From the NCBI RefSeq assembly GCF_000003815.2, contig NC_049993.1:7295089-7359088 (forward strand): a DNA stretch of 64,000 nt, given 5' to 3'. The notes under the pieces were generated by a model. It made no database searches. It was not told the origin of the DNA and was given only the letters and a program-made list of their open reading frames with translations. This document shows positions 32,486 to 47,400 of this stretch, one piece after another. The number at the start of each line of letters is the position of its first letter. Position 1 is the first letter of the stretch. This DNA comes from Branchiostoma floridae. Taxonomy: Eukaryota; Chordata; Leptocardii; Amphioxiformes; Branchiostomatidae. Both the position numbers and the translations under genes were made by a program.

Positions 32486-35400
32486 CTACACAAAGCGTGG
32501 TTCTCTCTGTCCATTACTCGAGCTGTCCGGACTATTATTTCCAATATTCTCCTGTGAAATGGCGGCTGCTGATCCAACATTTCTAACTCGCGAACCCGAC
32601 AAACTTGGCGAAGTGCCCTTCAGCTCAGGTATGTTGTACCTGGCAGAGTGAAGAAGAGAGTACGATGTTGGTGTGTAACCAGGGAATTTCTGTTGCTGTG
32701 TTTTGGGAGTTGATGTTCCACCGGACCATGACAAACTTGTCCCTGTTTTCCCAGCGGGAGTGGAAGCGTTTGGCTTGGGAACACCTGTGCTGACAGTTGG
32801 TCTGCTTGGGAGGGCAGACGTGCTCATGAGGGGCGACTTCAGGGGCAGGTTTGCCGTCAGTTTGAAGTCTCCTGTGCTGCTGCTCCTGCCTAGAGACTTT
32901 GGTACATTCGTCACGCTGCCCGTGTTGTCCACGGCCATGTACATCGAGCACCGCTTCTGTTCCTCCGTTAGGAAGTCGCTCGAGTCGCTGGAAAAGTCAG
33001 TCTGGCAGTCCTGGTCTGTTTTCATCTTCACCTCATACTTTTTGGCCGAGGGAGACAGAGTCGTTGGAACGGACTCGGCGGGAAGACAGGACTTCCTCCT
33101 GGGAGGGGGGACAGGACTGGAACTGTCCGGCAGGTCAAGGTCAAGGTCGTCTAGGTCATTTGCATCCAGGCTGTTGGGAGAGTCGGCCTTGTCTACATAG
33201 GAACAAAGGCAAACCTGTCAGGTCCTGATTCATGTACAGGCATTATGAGAATGGTTTGCAGACATATGGCAGGGACTCTAATTATATTTCAGCCATACCA
33301 TAGGTATGGTGAAATATATTGTATTCGTAATGTTTCTTTCTTTCTTTCTTTCTCCTGTCAAATCTTCAAATCAAATCAACTCCGCCATTTTTTAACCGAT
33401 TGACTTGAAATTTGGCACAAAGGTAGAGTAAGCCAATACCCCCAGGTGTTTTTTTCATTTTTTTCATATCTGCCTTTAAAATGATTTTATTGAGGTTTTT
33501 ATCAATTTTTATGTATATTTCGGGCTCCTGTACCCTGGTATTACAGCCGAATGACATGAAATTTGGTACAGAGGTGCCTTGATCATATGCTCACCTAGAT
33601 TCAATAACAGTTTTGGCATACGATACAACAAAATGCTTAATTTTGCGATTTTTGGCCATTTTTTTTACCAAAAAAGGACATTTTTGGCTCCTGTAGCCTC
33701 GTTTTACAACCAAATGATCTGAAATTTGGTATAAAAGTGCCCTTCAATTATGTGCACATAAATTCAATAAAAGTTTTCCCATACGGTACAACAAAATACT
33801 TAATTTTGCGATTTTTTGCCATTTTTTGACCAAAAAAGGACATTTTTGGCTCCTGTAGCCTCGTTTTACAACCAAATGATCTGAAATTTGGTACAAAAGT
33901 GCCCTTCAATTATGTGCACATAAATTCAATAAAATTTTTCCCATACGGTACAACAAAATGCTTAATTTTGCGATTTTATGGCCATTTTTTGGACAAAATT
34001 TGGACATTTTTTGCTCCTGTTCCCTCGATTTACAACCTAATGACCCGTAAATTGGTAAAGGGGTGCTCTAGATATCTATTCAAATGACCCATGTATAATT
34101 TTTGGCATGGACCACTTTAAAATGATATGTTTGGGATTTTTTTGGTCATTTTCCAATGGCCAAAGGGGTCAACGACCTCAAGGCCTATTGTTGCATGAGG
34201 GAGATGGCTGAAATATGCTGTATTTGCTCTCAAGCAAATGTCGGCCTTTCTAGTATTCATAATCAAGTACTGGATACTACTAATACAGCGTGCTATTCTC
34301 ACTACTAATGATTTAATAACACAATACAGTGAAAGCCGCTTACTTGCACACCCAAATTTGCCAGCAAATGCCGTGCAATTATCCGGCGTGTGCGATAATG
34401 TGAAGTTACCCAGTTGGGCCGCACCACCACCGAATTTGGGGATTCCGTGCAATTGACCAAAGTGTGCGTTTATCCGACGTGCAATTAACTGGCTTCCACT
34501 GTACTGCATACACTAGAGTGGTAAGATACATGTAGGCTTAGAATCCATTCAACATACTGCTATATCATCAGCAGCCTGTGCATACAGGACTTATTGCCAC
34601 AGCAATTACATGTACATTACCTGTTTCTCAGAGTTGCCACAGAATTTGGTCATGAAAGACAAAGTCTTCATAGAAATTTTTTTCAAAATTTGATGTTTCT
34701 TGTTCTAATGTTTTTGTGAGAATCTTTGAAAAACTTAGAAATCCTACTATATCAAATAATCATTTTTGCACTCTTGATTCAACGTTTCTGTGGCATAACC
34801 TGGGAAGCAGCTCAGTGAACTGCCTAAACTGCAGATAAAGCCCTGATACCTTTGCTTAAGGAAAGCTCCACCAAGCCAGAGAAATTGTCCTCTATATTTT
34901 CTCCCCTGCCCTCTTCATCTAGCTTCATACTGCCTGGTAGCAGCACACCCTGGGGAGGGAAAAATGCTGGGTTATGCAAGGCAGGAATCCACAACCAGCA
35001 ACTTACACCAGATAATGCTACTTATCAGCCACCTGCTACAAGTAACCACATTTCTACTGGACTGCTTAGACTAGACTGTGTTGACTTAAGGCCACAGCAA
35101 GTAAAATTTATGGATGACATCAGCGCGCGCATTAATTTTCGCCTGATTTAAGAAAAAAACAAGAATTTTTTTCTTCTGCAGGGATGGTCAACATGACGAT
35201 AAAGTACCAAAATGAGCAAATATGTTGTACTGTAGCCTAATAATTGTACTTGTAGAAGTGACACTTGCGAGGTACCCAGGGCTGTAGTTGTAGAAATGAA
35301 ACTTATTGGATAGTTGTAAAAGTGACACCAATATGGAAGCCATGAGTATGGTTACCAACTATGTTGGTGATGCCAGTCTACCACACTAGTGTCACTTTTA

Positions 35401-38400
35401 CCACACCAGTACATGTCTTGAATAAAGGAATGAATGCCTTGTTGGCCCTGATACCATGTTTTGTCCCTTTAATTCTTGTTACAACATTCATCACAACATG
35501 TAGCCATCTTTTTTTTCTTCACCCATCTTGTTTGTTTTTTTCGCCCTATTGCACTATTTTTGCAGTCTGCAGAGGATGTCATCCATAAAATTTACTTGCT
35601 GTGGCCTTATGATGGGAACATCATACAAAGTATGACTAAGAAGATAACAAAACAAAGCATGATCAGGCTGCATATCTATGTTGTAGAAAGGGTTGGATCT
35701 AGAGTAAACTGTTAGTAGAAACTCTCGTACTGTATACAATGGTGAAAGTCAGAAACATCTCTTATACCATACTGGTATCTTTTACTGACTACTGGTATGT
35801 GGAGATATATATATATATATATACAACAAAATAGCACAAATGAAATATTGAATAGGAAAGTCTTGAATTCTGCATGCAGAACACTGGAAGGAATGTGGAA
35901 GAATCGTGATATGGTCTATATTCAAGATGTGGTATAAAAAAACACATAGAAGTGTCTATTGGGACGACAAGAAGGTGTGTGTTGACAGATATGAGTACAG
36001 ACAAATGTACATGTTTGGAAAAAAAAAAGATAGGCATCATCACTGCTAGTAGATGATACCTCCTCGTGTCAAGATCAATACTTGAATAGCATTTCATTTC
36101 AGTAATCATTGTAATGGCCTGAGTTTATACTGGCTGGCAAAATACACCAGATATTATTATATAAGACTCAAAAGACCATTTCTCTGAGAAAGATCTGCAT
36201 CTCCAGAGCACAATATGGAATACCTGTAACCAAACCATCACCAGCACTAATGCAAGGGGTCTCCAAAGTTTTGGGGACAATTCAGTCAACTTGATGAGTT
36301 TGAACGAACAGTAGGTATTTCGAGATTGGATACATGGAGAATTCTACATGATTGAAAAATGCATGTCACAAAAAAGAGGCTAAGGTCTAACTAACCTAAC
36401 ACTTGCAATGATCTATATGAATAGTTTTAACAGGTTAGTAAGTCACTAAATAAAGAGACTATTTTTACACAACCGTTGTTTTATTTTAATGCACATTTTA
36501 GTGACGTCTGTCACCTTCATCAGGGTAGTTCTGACCATCCTAATTGCCCAGAGGATGATGACAGATGGCCACTGAAATGCCCATGCAAATTAATAAAACA
36601 GCGATTGTGTAGAAAGAGTCCCTTTATTCACTATATCTATTACTGTTGACTTCTACATACTAGTATCTCCCATCACCACTAAAAGCACCAAGTACAAGAA
36701 CTGCCCATGGCAGCATTACCCTTTTCTTTCTCAAGACTCTCTGATTGCTTGAAACATTCACCTGTGGAATCTGAACAGGTACAGGTTTGTTACAAATAGT
36801 CATTACTGCATTCAGTGCACACTGTCAGGACTCGAAGTACGGGGTTCATGTGCTATACATTGTACATAGTATTGGGGAAAACAATGTGTATTTACATGCA
36901 TTATCATCCACTCTGGTAATGGACTAGTTAAAGTGAGTGTCTATGACACACTGGTAGTTATGAGTACAGTACACATGCAAGGATATATGGAATGTAACAT
37001 AAGGGATAGGAAGAAACACTGACAACAGAATACACAGACAATTACAGCACCTCAGAAAGAAGGAATTTCAATTGTTCACAGGAAAAGATACATTTTCTAT
37101 AGTCTAAGACAAAGAGTTCGAATAGCCTCTGTAAGGAAGAATATCCCACTTCTGATGAATACGAGAAAGTGAAGTATAGCGTAACCATATTCCTGACCTG
37201 TTCTGAAGGGGACTCCACTCTGTCCTGGTTGTGCAGCTGACTCAGCAAGTCGTCCCCACCGTTCTCACTGGATGCTCTACACCAACATAGTCACATTATT
37301 GTTAGACTTAGTGATCAATCTGCAATGCCCTCTTGTGACGTTGATATGAACTGCAGGTTAAAAATCTCGAATGGTTTGATGTCAATTCATCATCTTGCGC
37401 ATGATAATCGTAGGGAATCATACACTTTCATTTGTGTATGTCATGAACAGATTATTCCTGTCACAAGACACAAAACAGAATCCATCCTTACACTTTGTAT
37501 GACACTTTATCTTCCTCAGCCACACTTCATGACAGCTAATGCAGACTAACACTACATGTCTAAAATGCTGTGCAGTTAGTAAACCTTGGTTCAGTAACAT
37601 TACATCTCACGAAACAATATATGTATGACCCACCTTGGTTTTGTCCCCTGTTCCGACACTTGTTTCTGAGTTGCCCCTGTGTCCCCCTCACTCAGGGGCT
37701 CCCCCTCAGGGTTGGAGTCCTTCCTGCCGGCACCCCCCTCCCCTGAGGGGATGACCTCAACAGGTGTAGCAGGGATTTCCTTGGGAGGAGCCAGCCCCAA
37801 GTCTGTCAGGTCCCCGAAGATCTCCTACAGCAGAAACAACACAAGTCAGCTACTGCCAGGAGTATAGAATTTTGTTTCATTTCACAATCTATTACACAAT
37901 CTACATTGATTTTGCAATTCAGTATTCCTTATTCCATGTTTGTCTTAACATTAACAACAATACCAGCACACAACAACAGCAAACATACCAATGTACATGT
38001 ACTCACATATGTGAACAATGTTGAGTTGTGTGTTTCCATGATTCATTAAAGAAAGTATTTTGTGTCAGAATTTGATAAGAAAGATAGGTATTGAGCTTAC
38101 AGAATGCCCAAATCTGGACAATTCCCACTTCTGCAAACTTTTCTTATCACAAAAACATCTATGCCCCATCCAACTGTCCATCCCTTTAAGGTCCTACTGA
38201 TATATGTAGGTGCCCAGCTTGTCTCCCTTACCTCTGCATTTGTGATGAGTTGCTCTATTGCACGTGTCTGGTGGGGCATGTCAACCAGCGAGGACAGAGT
38301 CACATGGGTCTCGCTGTCGGGCAAAACACAGACATGTTCATCACATATCATGTACTGTACCTTCTATCACAATGCTTACATCACTGTCAATAGAAAAACA

Positions 38401-41400
38401 GAACAAGATGGAAAAAGCTGTGAACAAACATACCTTGGTCTGAGAAGAGTTGGTCCGAACACGATGCCCAAGTTGCTGGCAGTCATCTTGTTCAAATCCT
38501 CATTTTCGGCAACCCTGTAATAGCACAGGTACAGAAATCAACACAATTTTCAAAAGGCACACTGGAAAATCACATCTGAAAATGATAAACAGGGCTCACA
38601 AACAATGTACATGCACAGTGGCTTGCAGATGAGACCACTGTGGACAATTGAGCATCACAGTTCCATTTAAATATTCCACTGCATCAAAAAACTTATGTTC
38701 ATAACAATCTACATCTAGTCAGCCTTCAACATTGTGTAAGAACTAACCTCTTGAGATGGTGCATGAGGAGTGCTGTTGTGTTGAAGTTAGGTTTGGGGAG
38801 TTTCCTGACCAGTTCTCTCATGGAGGCTACAGCAGTATTGTGGGCACTCGTCAGACTGTTCCCTGTTCCCTTCCCACTGGCTACAAGGGTACTCAAGCTA
38901 CTCTGGCTGTCCTGTGGGGGAAAACAAAAGTTAGTCCAACATGATACAGCCCTCCAAACTGCTTCCATCCTAGGAGCATTATGTTCAAAACATTTTTTTC
39001 TTCATTTTTATAAGGAATTTCTTGTACAACCATAAACCCTTGCACAGATTACACCTTTGTCACAAAACTAAAACTCCGCTACAAATCATTCTGATACAAG
39101 GCAGGCCAGTTTTGGAAACGAAAAGTTGACCAAAGTTATGTACTAGCACACAACAAAATCAAGTTAAAGACACACTGACTCTTTCTGTGTTACAGAACCC
39201 AGCAAGAAGAAGAAAAAAAAAAAGAGGCAACACTGCACCAGACAAACAAACAACCAAACACAGAGAGAAACAGAAATTGTGCAAACACTTAATTTCTTAG
39301 TCCACTTTTAATCAAAGGTGCAATCTGAACTGCAACAATACACAAAGGATGAAGCACAAAAGGTTTGAAAACTGCAAAAGCTTGCTCCTTATAGTCCCAT
39401 ATTGTCACCAACACACCAAACATTTTATCCCAAACACCATCACCAGCAGTGGCTGCACAAAGAAGTGGTTGGCACATGGTATAACCTTGTTTCTGTCCAG
39501 TTCCGTAAGGTTGGGTGTGGATCCAGTCAACAGTACCCTACTGGACTTGGTACTGAGAAAGTACTCCTGTAACAGTCACACCGGGTCTCAAACACGAGGA
39601 GATTGAAATCTAGCGGAGATTCTCTTAAACTTAAAGATAAATGTTTCTGGAGTCTTTTCCTTTTACAAAGAGGTAAATAATATATGCCAAATATTTTGAA
39701 ATCTTTATCTAATATACCATCTTGTAGACTTTTGTGTCTGAATTGTGTTGATATAGAATTCAAATATAAGGCATCTAGAAGCGACAGTAGTTGATAGAAA
39801 TATTCCCCTCCTCCAGGTCTTGTTTCCTAAACTGTACATATAAACAGCAGCACTGTAAGTAACATCAGATCTGTAAATAAGGTCTTTCCAAAAACAAATC
39901 TTTGCCCTGCTTCAGCTTTGTTACTTTGTGAATTTTCAATACAATGGTTTTTAGCACTGCAACAGAAAAGAAACTTCATGGTGATATTCTGTTGTAACAT
40001 TTTCTTTTTCATCTTTCTCATATTTAAACTTGTATCATTAACTTGTAGTACAACTGACATCTTGTATGAGCAGCCCTTCGTCATTTTGATGGCTAAACCC
40101 CGCTAGTCTATTGAATTTGATTAAAAAAAGAAAATTCCACAGCCTGTTGCAACCAGTGCAAGTACTAAATAGAAACCTACATAAACCCTAGATAAGGTAC
40201 ATGATTTGAGGACCTTACCTTGGCTGCCTTGACAAACTCTGGGTAGAGTCTGAAGGTGAGCAGAGGTTCGGGGAGTTGCCTGATGTACAGCTTCAGCACG
40301 TTAGCGATGTCATGGGGCGGACAGTTGGACAGGTCCACCAGGTTTGCTGCGTTCTCAAAACTCTGGCAGAGTCTCTCCACACGCGACTTCACTCCGTTTA
40401 CTCTGTAGATACCCTGGTGGGGGGGGGGGGAGACAATAGATACATGAATTGAGCATGAAAAGAAAGAAAAAACAAACCGCAATTTAAAGATATTATCTAA
40501 TAACTTTCTGGAGTCACAATTCAAATTTTGTCAGTGTCTTCAGATCTATCTTAAGATACAGAAACTCATTAAGCACTAAAGCCAAAAAGAGAAGGCATCT
40601 TCACTACCAACACTGGCTTTCTACCCAATCTTCTACCTGCCTCACACTACAGCAGAAAAATGGCAGTCTTCACCATGAAAAAAACACATTTATTGTATTG
40701 TTGGAGACTATGAAATCAAATAGAGCATAGATTTACCCAACAAATATTTCCCATTGAAGACAACAATGTGTACCAACAGTACATCCTGTTGTGACTGCCC
40801 TATGTAGCAGAAGTATAGAAATGGCAAACAGATAAAAACTCACCTTGACCATGAGCGCCCTGCTGTCTATCTCCTCTATACACTTCTGTATTACAAAGGG
40901 CACCTGCGTATGGGTGTTACAGTGCAGATGGAAGTCCACTCCAAACAGACTCAGCTTCCCTTGGAGCTTCCTGTGGCCACACTGGATAGCCAGGCTCTCC
41001 AGACACTTCTTATGGCATGCCAGCATGCACTGGGGGTGGGGAGAGAATGGTATCAGTTAGATCACATCAACATAATGTGCTGTGATGTACTTTGTTTTAC
41101 TCAGGCCTCAGTTTTTCCACAATTTCTAATGCATTGTTCAGACATTCCAGTCTCCGTATTCTTTGCCTAGACACTTCATATGGCATGCCAGCATGCACTG
41201 AAGGGTGGGGAGAGAATAGAGAATTGTATTACATAAGTTGCTCTTTGTTTTAGGTTAGACCTCAATTCAGGGCTATCTGCAGCTTTTGCCCATGCCACTT
41301 GCTTGGTTGCTATGTTAAAATCTGTTGTTAAATTTGTTATCTTTTGCTTCCTTAAAAACTTTTTTTTTCAATAATGTCATGGCATGAAATCTATATTTTT

Positions 41401-44400
41401 TTTTTATGAACAGGGTGAAATTTTTGTCCTGCAAAACAAGCTAATCTTCATCCCAGGACAGAGATATGGGTGCCGGAAATAGGCCTGCCTCAGTTCATCC
41501 ACAACTACTGCTGCATTGTCCAGGCCACGATTACTTAGTTACTGATGTCAATAATCATTTGTTGACTCTCACCTCTTCACATTCTGCACCGTTGAAGTAG
41601 ACGTAGCTGTCACACTCCCGACACTTGGAGGGTGTACGCAGCTTCCTGAACTGGTGGGTGTGCGCGGCCTTGGACAGGACCAGGTTACGGAAGGGTCCAG
41701 GGGAGGCGTCTGGGGTCATACCGCTGATGAACCCTGAAGAAACAGTGCTTATGTTAGCTGTGATACAAAACCCTACCCGGTACTTCACTTTTATCTGTGG
41801 GGTAACCTATATTCCTTGTAAATGAGGCATTTAGGGATATGAAGCTGATGGGACTGAACTGAGTTGATGGACAGTGGTTTCAAATTGCAATATTTAAAAA
41901 ATCTTGCACTTTGAAACACTGACTATTCATTGACTCAATACCCACTAAGACTGTAATCGAAAACAAAAGATAAAGTTTAGTCCACGAATAATGGTGAACT
42001 AGAGTTACAACTTTTATAATGATGATATCTGAAAAAGTTGGTAATCTTTCATAGATAAACCCCAAAATATTTGATATCATGTAGCCAATCCATGAAACTG
42101 GAAGATTTGCATTCCTAACATAATTTGAGAATACTCTGTCTGTCGGTCGAGGACATGATCTGATGCCTACTCGGGATACTACAAATGTATAAGGGGATGT
42201 CATCTAATATTGCACAGAAATTCTTCACTACTAACGGACATTAATCCAGAGAGAGACAGAGAGAGAGAAAGAGAGAGAGAGACAGAGAGAAAGAGACAGA
42301 GAGAAAGAGAGACAAAGAGACTAATACACTGAACCATCACTGGAATAATGAATCTGATCACCAAATCAACTACACTGTACAAAATCAACATGGAAAACAT
42401 AGGACCAAAACCTACTGGGGTCAATGCCAATCCCCGGGCTCTCCTGCTCGTCTAACAGTTCATCTCCCGATGACATTGTCCCCGTGGAGGGAGCGCGGGG
42501 AAGTTTCCTGGGCGGATCCCCGGGGCTCGCTGACGGAGAGGGGTCCAGCGACCTGGTACTACTGCCGCTGGCGCTGTCCGTATCGCTCCCGGGGATGGCC
42601 TGGGGAGAGTGCGCCCAAGCCTTGATGGGGTGGGGCGTGCTGTGTTTGTCGATCGGGCTGTCGTCCATCGAGGAACTGAACTCGGCGCTGCCCGCAGACA
42701 CGCTGCTCGCTCTTCTCGGCCGCTGGGTCTGGTAGCTGCTGACGGAAAACATCAGAGTTTCTTAATGATTTAGCTTGTAAATATTGTACTAGTCACTATC
42801 ATCTGCTTCTCTTCAAAAGTAACTTCTAACAATCACTTGAATAGTACTACCTACTGCTCCCCTACTTGGCATACAAAATATGTTATCTTTGCCGAAAACT
42901 TGCAATTTGTACACATAGCTATCTTTTGTCCTTACATATTGTTACAAAGCTTTGAAGTATGCTTAAAACACTGAAAATGCCCAAAACCTACTGAGATTTC
43001 TTTACACGTTAAATTAGAGTAAAAAAACAGAATTCTGATTTTTGGATATTCTACATAAATGCTTTTATCAATGTCATAGAACACTATGTGACTTTCTGAA
43101 CCCAGGAGAACCAAAAAAGGCAACTTCTGTGTGATTTATCTACCTTGAAGATGCTGTGTTTACCTTAGGCAGGAATGCTGCCTTGACACATCCATACCAT
43201 CCTTGGCAGGACCTCAAATTTATCTGAAGGTACTACGCAAAGGTGCCATATCCATCTGAATGTTGATGCATCATATCCTGCTACAGGCTTCATTTCAAAT
43301 TTGGCTAAAACAAACATCAACAACAACAACAAACAAGTGCCAGCAACAGATGAACCAGACACATACATAGCTGTGTGTATACATGTATGTAAGCACTGCA
43401 TGATACATTAGACTTTGAGATACTCACCCAGTGTATGGCTCGAACTCGTACACAACATTGTTGTTGAAGTTTGAAGACAAGGGAGGAAGCCCCTTGACAA
43501 ACTCTCCAAACTGAGTGCCTGGTTCGTACAGCTTGGAGCTCTCACACAGCGTCTGGAACTGTGGGGAAAATACCTCATTTATCATAGCGATCCTAATAAC
43601 ATACAAGTCAGAGCAGTGAATCTGAAGTCTGATGAAGGTCGGCGAGATAGACTGAAAATTCATGATGAGTTCTATGGAAAAATGCTAACACTGGAATTAA
43701 CACTATAGGGACTTACACTCTAAATTTTTGGACGAACTCCGTCGACCTTGTTCACAGAATGAATGACCTTTCTATCTCCAGCAGTGACATCAGGGGGGCG
43801 TAAGTATCAGAAAGTATCATTCTGTGAACAAGTCGACAAAGTTTGTCCACAAATTTAGAGGGGAAGTCCGTATAGTGTTAATTCTCATGTTGGATGTAAA
43901 GTGTTAGCATTTTTCTATAATGTTTTCTACCAACACAGGTAAACTTTCATGCTATGATGAGTGTTTTTGTTGTGTTGGCCACAAGACTGCCTGTATGGTT
44001 CTGACCAGTGTAGAATATTATAAAGGAAAATATACAAGGTCTTTTACCTGTACAGGGCTGGGTGCTGCCATAGTATGCTGCATCTGGAAGTATCCTACTG
44101 TCACCTAGAAAGCACAGAGGGAAATATTTAAGATCGCTTTACACACAATGATAAGGAAGAACATCCTGATACCTTCACAGAAATGCTGGTCATTTTTGCT
44201 TTGTGTTGCTAACTGAGTGAAAGGCAAAATGAAGAAATGGTGTGATCTTTGTCAAGTTCAAACAGGGCTATCTCCAGCTTTAGATTTTTTTCCCATCCCC
44301 CCTTGTTTAGAAGCCCATGTTGTTGATTTTCCTTGTCAAATCTTTGATTTAAATGTCTCGTTTTGTGCTGATAAAAACACATTTTTCAACAATTTCATGT

Positions 44401-47400
44401 CGATTTTTGGGCCGACGGGATGACATTTTCATCTGCCCCAACAAGAAAATTTCCATCCCCAGATGGAAGGACGGTTCCATGACAGTCCTGAGTAAAAAAC
44501 GCCAACTCACAGCCTTCATGGTCTGGTCACACTGGTAGATGAGTTCCCTCAGTCCTGACAGGACCTGTGCCTTCATCTGTTCCAGCGCCTGCTGTCTGCT
44601 GTTAGCCTCCACCACGCACGCCTTGTATGTCGTCTCTGCTTCCTCGGCCTGGATAACATATGTTCACACAATTTGATGAAACTATACCAGATTATAATGG
44701 AAGCTCATCTATGTTGATAGTAATCATAGTACAAAGCTAAACTGTCTAACAACACAAAAGTACACAAGGATTGAATTTTCCGAAGGAGGAGACAGTGGTC
44801 GTTGAAAATTTGACCTGTGTACTTTTATGTTGGTAGAAAGTTTAGCATTGTACTATAAAACTATACCAGTTTATAAAATAACAGAATTTCAAAGAAAGCC
44901 CTGCACTTTCCCGATGTACATGGAATCATATGCCATTGGCAGCCTGTCAAAAGTAGACCTCTAAGTGACATTTGGGGCAACCTGGTTACATGGAAAAGCA
45001 CAAATGGGATCCTTAATGTAGCCCTGGAAGTAATTAGATTGTCTCACATGACTTGCTGAAGCCCCATCAAAATCACACTTTACTTCCAACTGCAGACAAA
45101 GCTGTTACAGCACAACTAGTGACCACCTCTACATGAAAACCACCTGGCTCTGGTGGACACATTTTTGTGATGCCTTAGAATATTTTCCTCACAGTCACAA
45201 GCATTTAGAACCCTGTCTATGGTGGCCACCCATCTACATGTAATTTGACCATTTTCTTTCAGTCCCCTGTGTGGTCACTGCAGGCAGTTTTGACAAGTTC
45301 CTGAATGCTATACAACAGATCTACATCTAAATCACACCTTGTGTAGACAGTCCTCTTCTATCTTCCTCTTCTTGTCCAGCTTGGTTCCTCCCCCCGTGCT
45401 CTTGGTGCCCAGACTGGGAGTGCTGATGCTACTGTTGATGGTCTCAGTCTCAGCCTTGGCTGCAGACTCCTTAGCCTTCTCATACTCCTGCTGTCTCATC
45501 ACGTACTGCTGACGGGACTTTCTCAGGTTCGACAAGGAGTCGTGCTGAAGAGAAAAAAAATCAAAGAAATACAAAATCTTTTTAGTATACAGTAACTGGT
45601 TGTTTTCACAAATGAATGAAGCGAGGAAAGTTGTGTTAAGTGCCTTTGCCAAGGTCACAATGTCTAGTCAGGAATACCAGGAATCAGACCTGTGGCCTCT
45701 TCAGTGTCATGTTTGCTAGCCTAGCTACTTGGCCATTTGACACCACAGTTCTTGAACTAAAGCACTTTGAAAAAAATTATCTCGAATGACTTGAACTCAC
45801 CAATCTCTTCCTCTCATGCTGCCACTGGTCCTTAAACTCTTTTCTTCTTCTCTCGTGGTCGTTTCTCCTCATGGTGAGAGGCTGTACAAGTATAGTAAAA
45901 TACACGTCAAATACACAACTTCATTTATGTCTTCAAGATTAACGCCCATGTCTTATCAAAGCCCAAGCTGGAACAGATAACCTTTCTTCTGGCAGTCTTG
46001 AATGATCTCCTTCAAATGAAATGTTGGCAACATTTTTCTGTTAGTTAGTTATCTTTAATAAAGTGAACCTGGTCCCTTGCTTAAATGAACATTGACCTCA
46101 ATGCAGAGAATTCATTAAGTTTGCCACACATAAAGTTCAAAGCCTGGCAAAAATCCAAGAGTTCCCAATATCTTTCAGTGAGGAGTTGAAATATTACTTC
46201 CAATACATTCAAACAATAAACATTAATGATACATTAAATATTTCAAACTTTGAGAATCTTACCTCGACAAACTTGTGCCCTTGTAGTAAGGTACATGTGG
46301 CCTGGCATGTGTTATAATGCTCTATGTCCTGCAACAGCCAAAAATGAATATTAATTTCTCATAAGTAGAAAAACATGTCAGTTAATTGGAAAATGCACAA
46401 AACTGAAAGTACTACAAACTTGATCGAATAGTTCTTAAATTGGTCAAATACCTGATCTAATGCTGTACAATATATCGACTGGAACGGTAGAAAACTCTGT
46501 GAACAAAACAAGAAAATCACATTTAAATAATGCAGTTTTGCTCTCAACAGCAAATTTGAATTCATTGCCAACAAATATGAAAGGAAACATTGACGAGATA
46601 AGTTAGCCTCCATAGCAACCTAGGACAAAAAGAAATGGCCAGTAAAAGTGTATTCATCCTCCTAAGCAGGGACATCCAACAGCAAAACCGCCTGTCTGGA
46701 TATACCCTGCTTTCTCAACCGTCACCCTTAGTTCCTGACCGCCCTGCTTATAAATATTAATGATCTTACCCTTATATATGGGAGACCCCTTTTGAAAACT
46801 GAAAGGTCTTTTCTCTGATTGGCTGACAGCTGGTTTGGGGGAGACGACCACAGGAACTTAGAGTGATGGTTAAGAAAGCAGGGTACATCCAGACAGGCGG
46901 TTTTGCCATAAGATGTCCCGAGTAGGAGGATGAGTGTATTATGAGCCAAAAAAAGGAGTACTCACATCTTCTGTAATAACTGCTCTCGTGTTCTGTGCTA
47001 GCTTGGCTATGCTCTTTGCATATTCCATTTCTGTAAGATTCATACAGAGAAATATTAATCATGTGATTCAATAAACTTCAAAGTAAACTTTTAGTTTTGA
47101 CACAAAGTACAAGATGCAATTTATAGCAACAGAATTACTTCAAACACAAGGAAGAAACTCCATATTTGGGAGGACATGGTGACTGTAGACTTTTGAACTG
47201 ACACATGTACAGTGTATATCTATGGAATTCCTAACAGTCCATAAGACTACTTTCAACTGGTCTCCTGTACACTACATAATGTAGCCTTTGGCTTCAGATC
47301 AACAATGGCTGAAATGGTGTAAATCTTAAAGAAAACAGATCCCCAAGTGCCTATCAACAGAGCTAAGCAAGCAGATGTCTTTATGGGAGTAAATCTAACA

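Noticed and set aside
32703-33200. Plus-strand 165-codon open frame opposite the last RhoGAP exon
   Set aside because: It lies wholly antisense to an exon whose phase and codons fit the gene; no splice partners or domain were seen.
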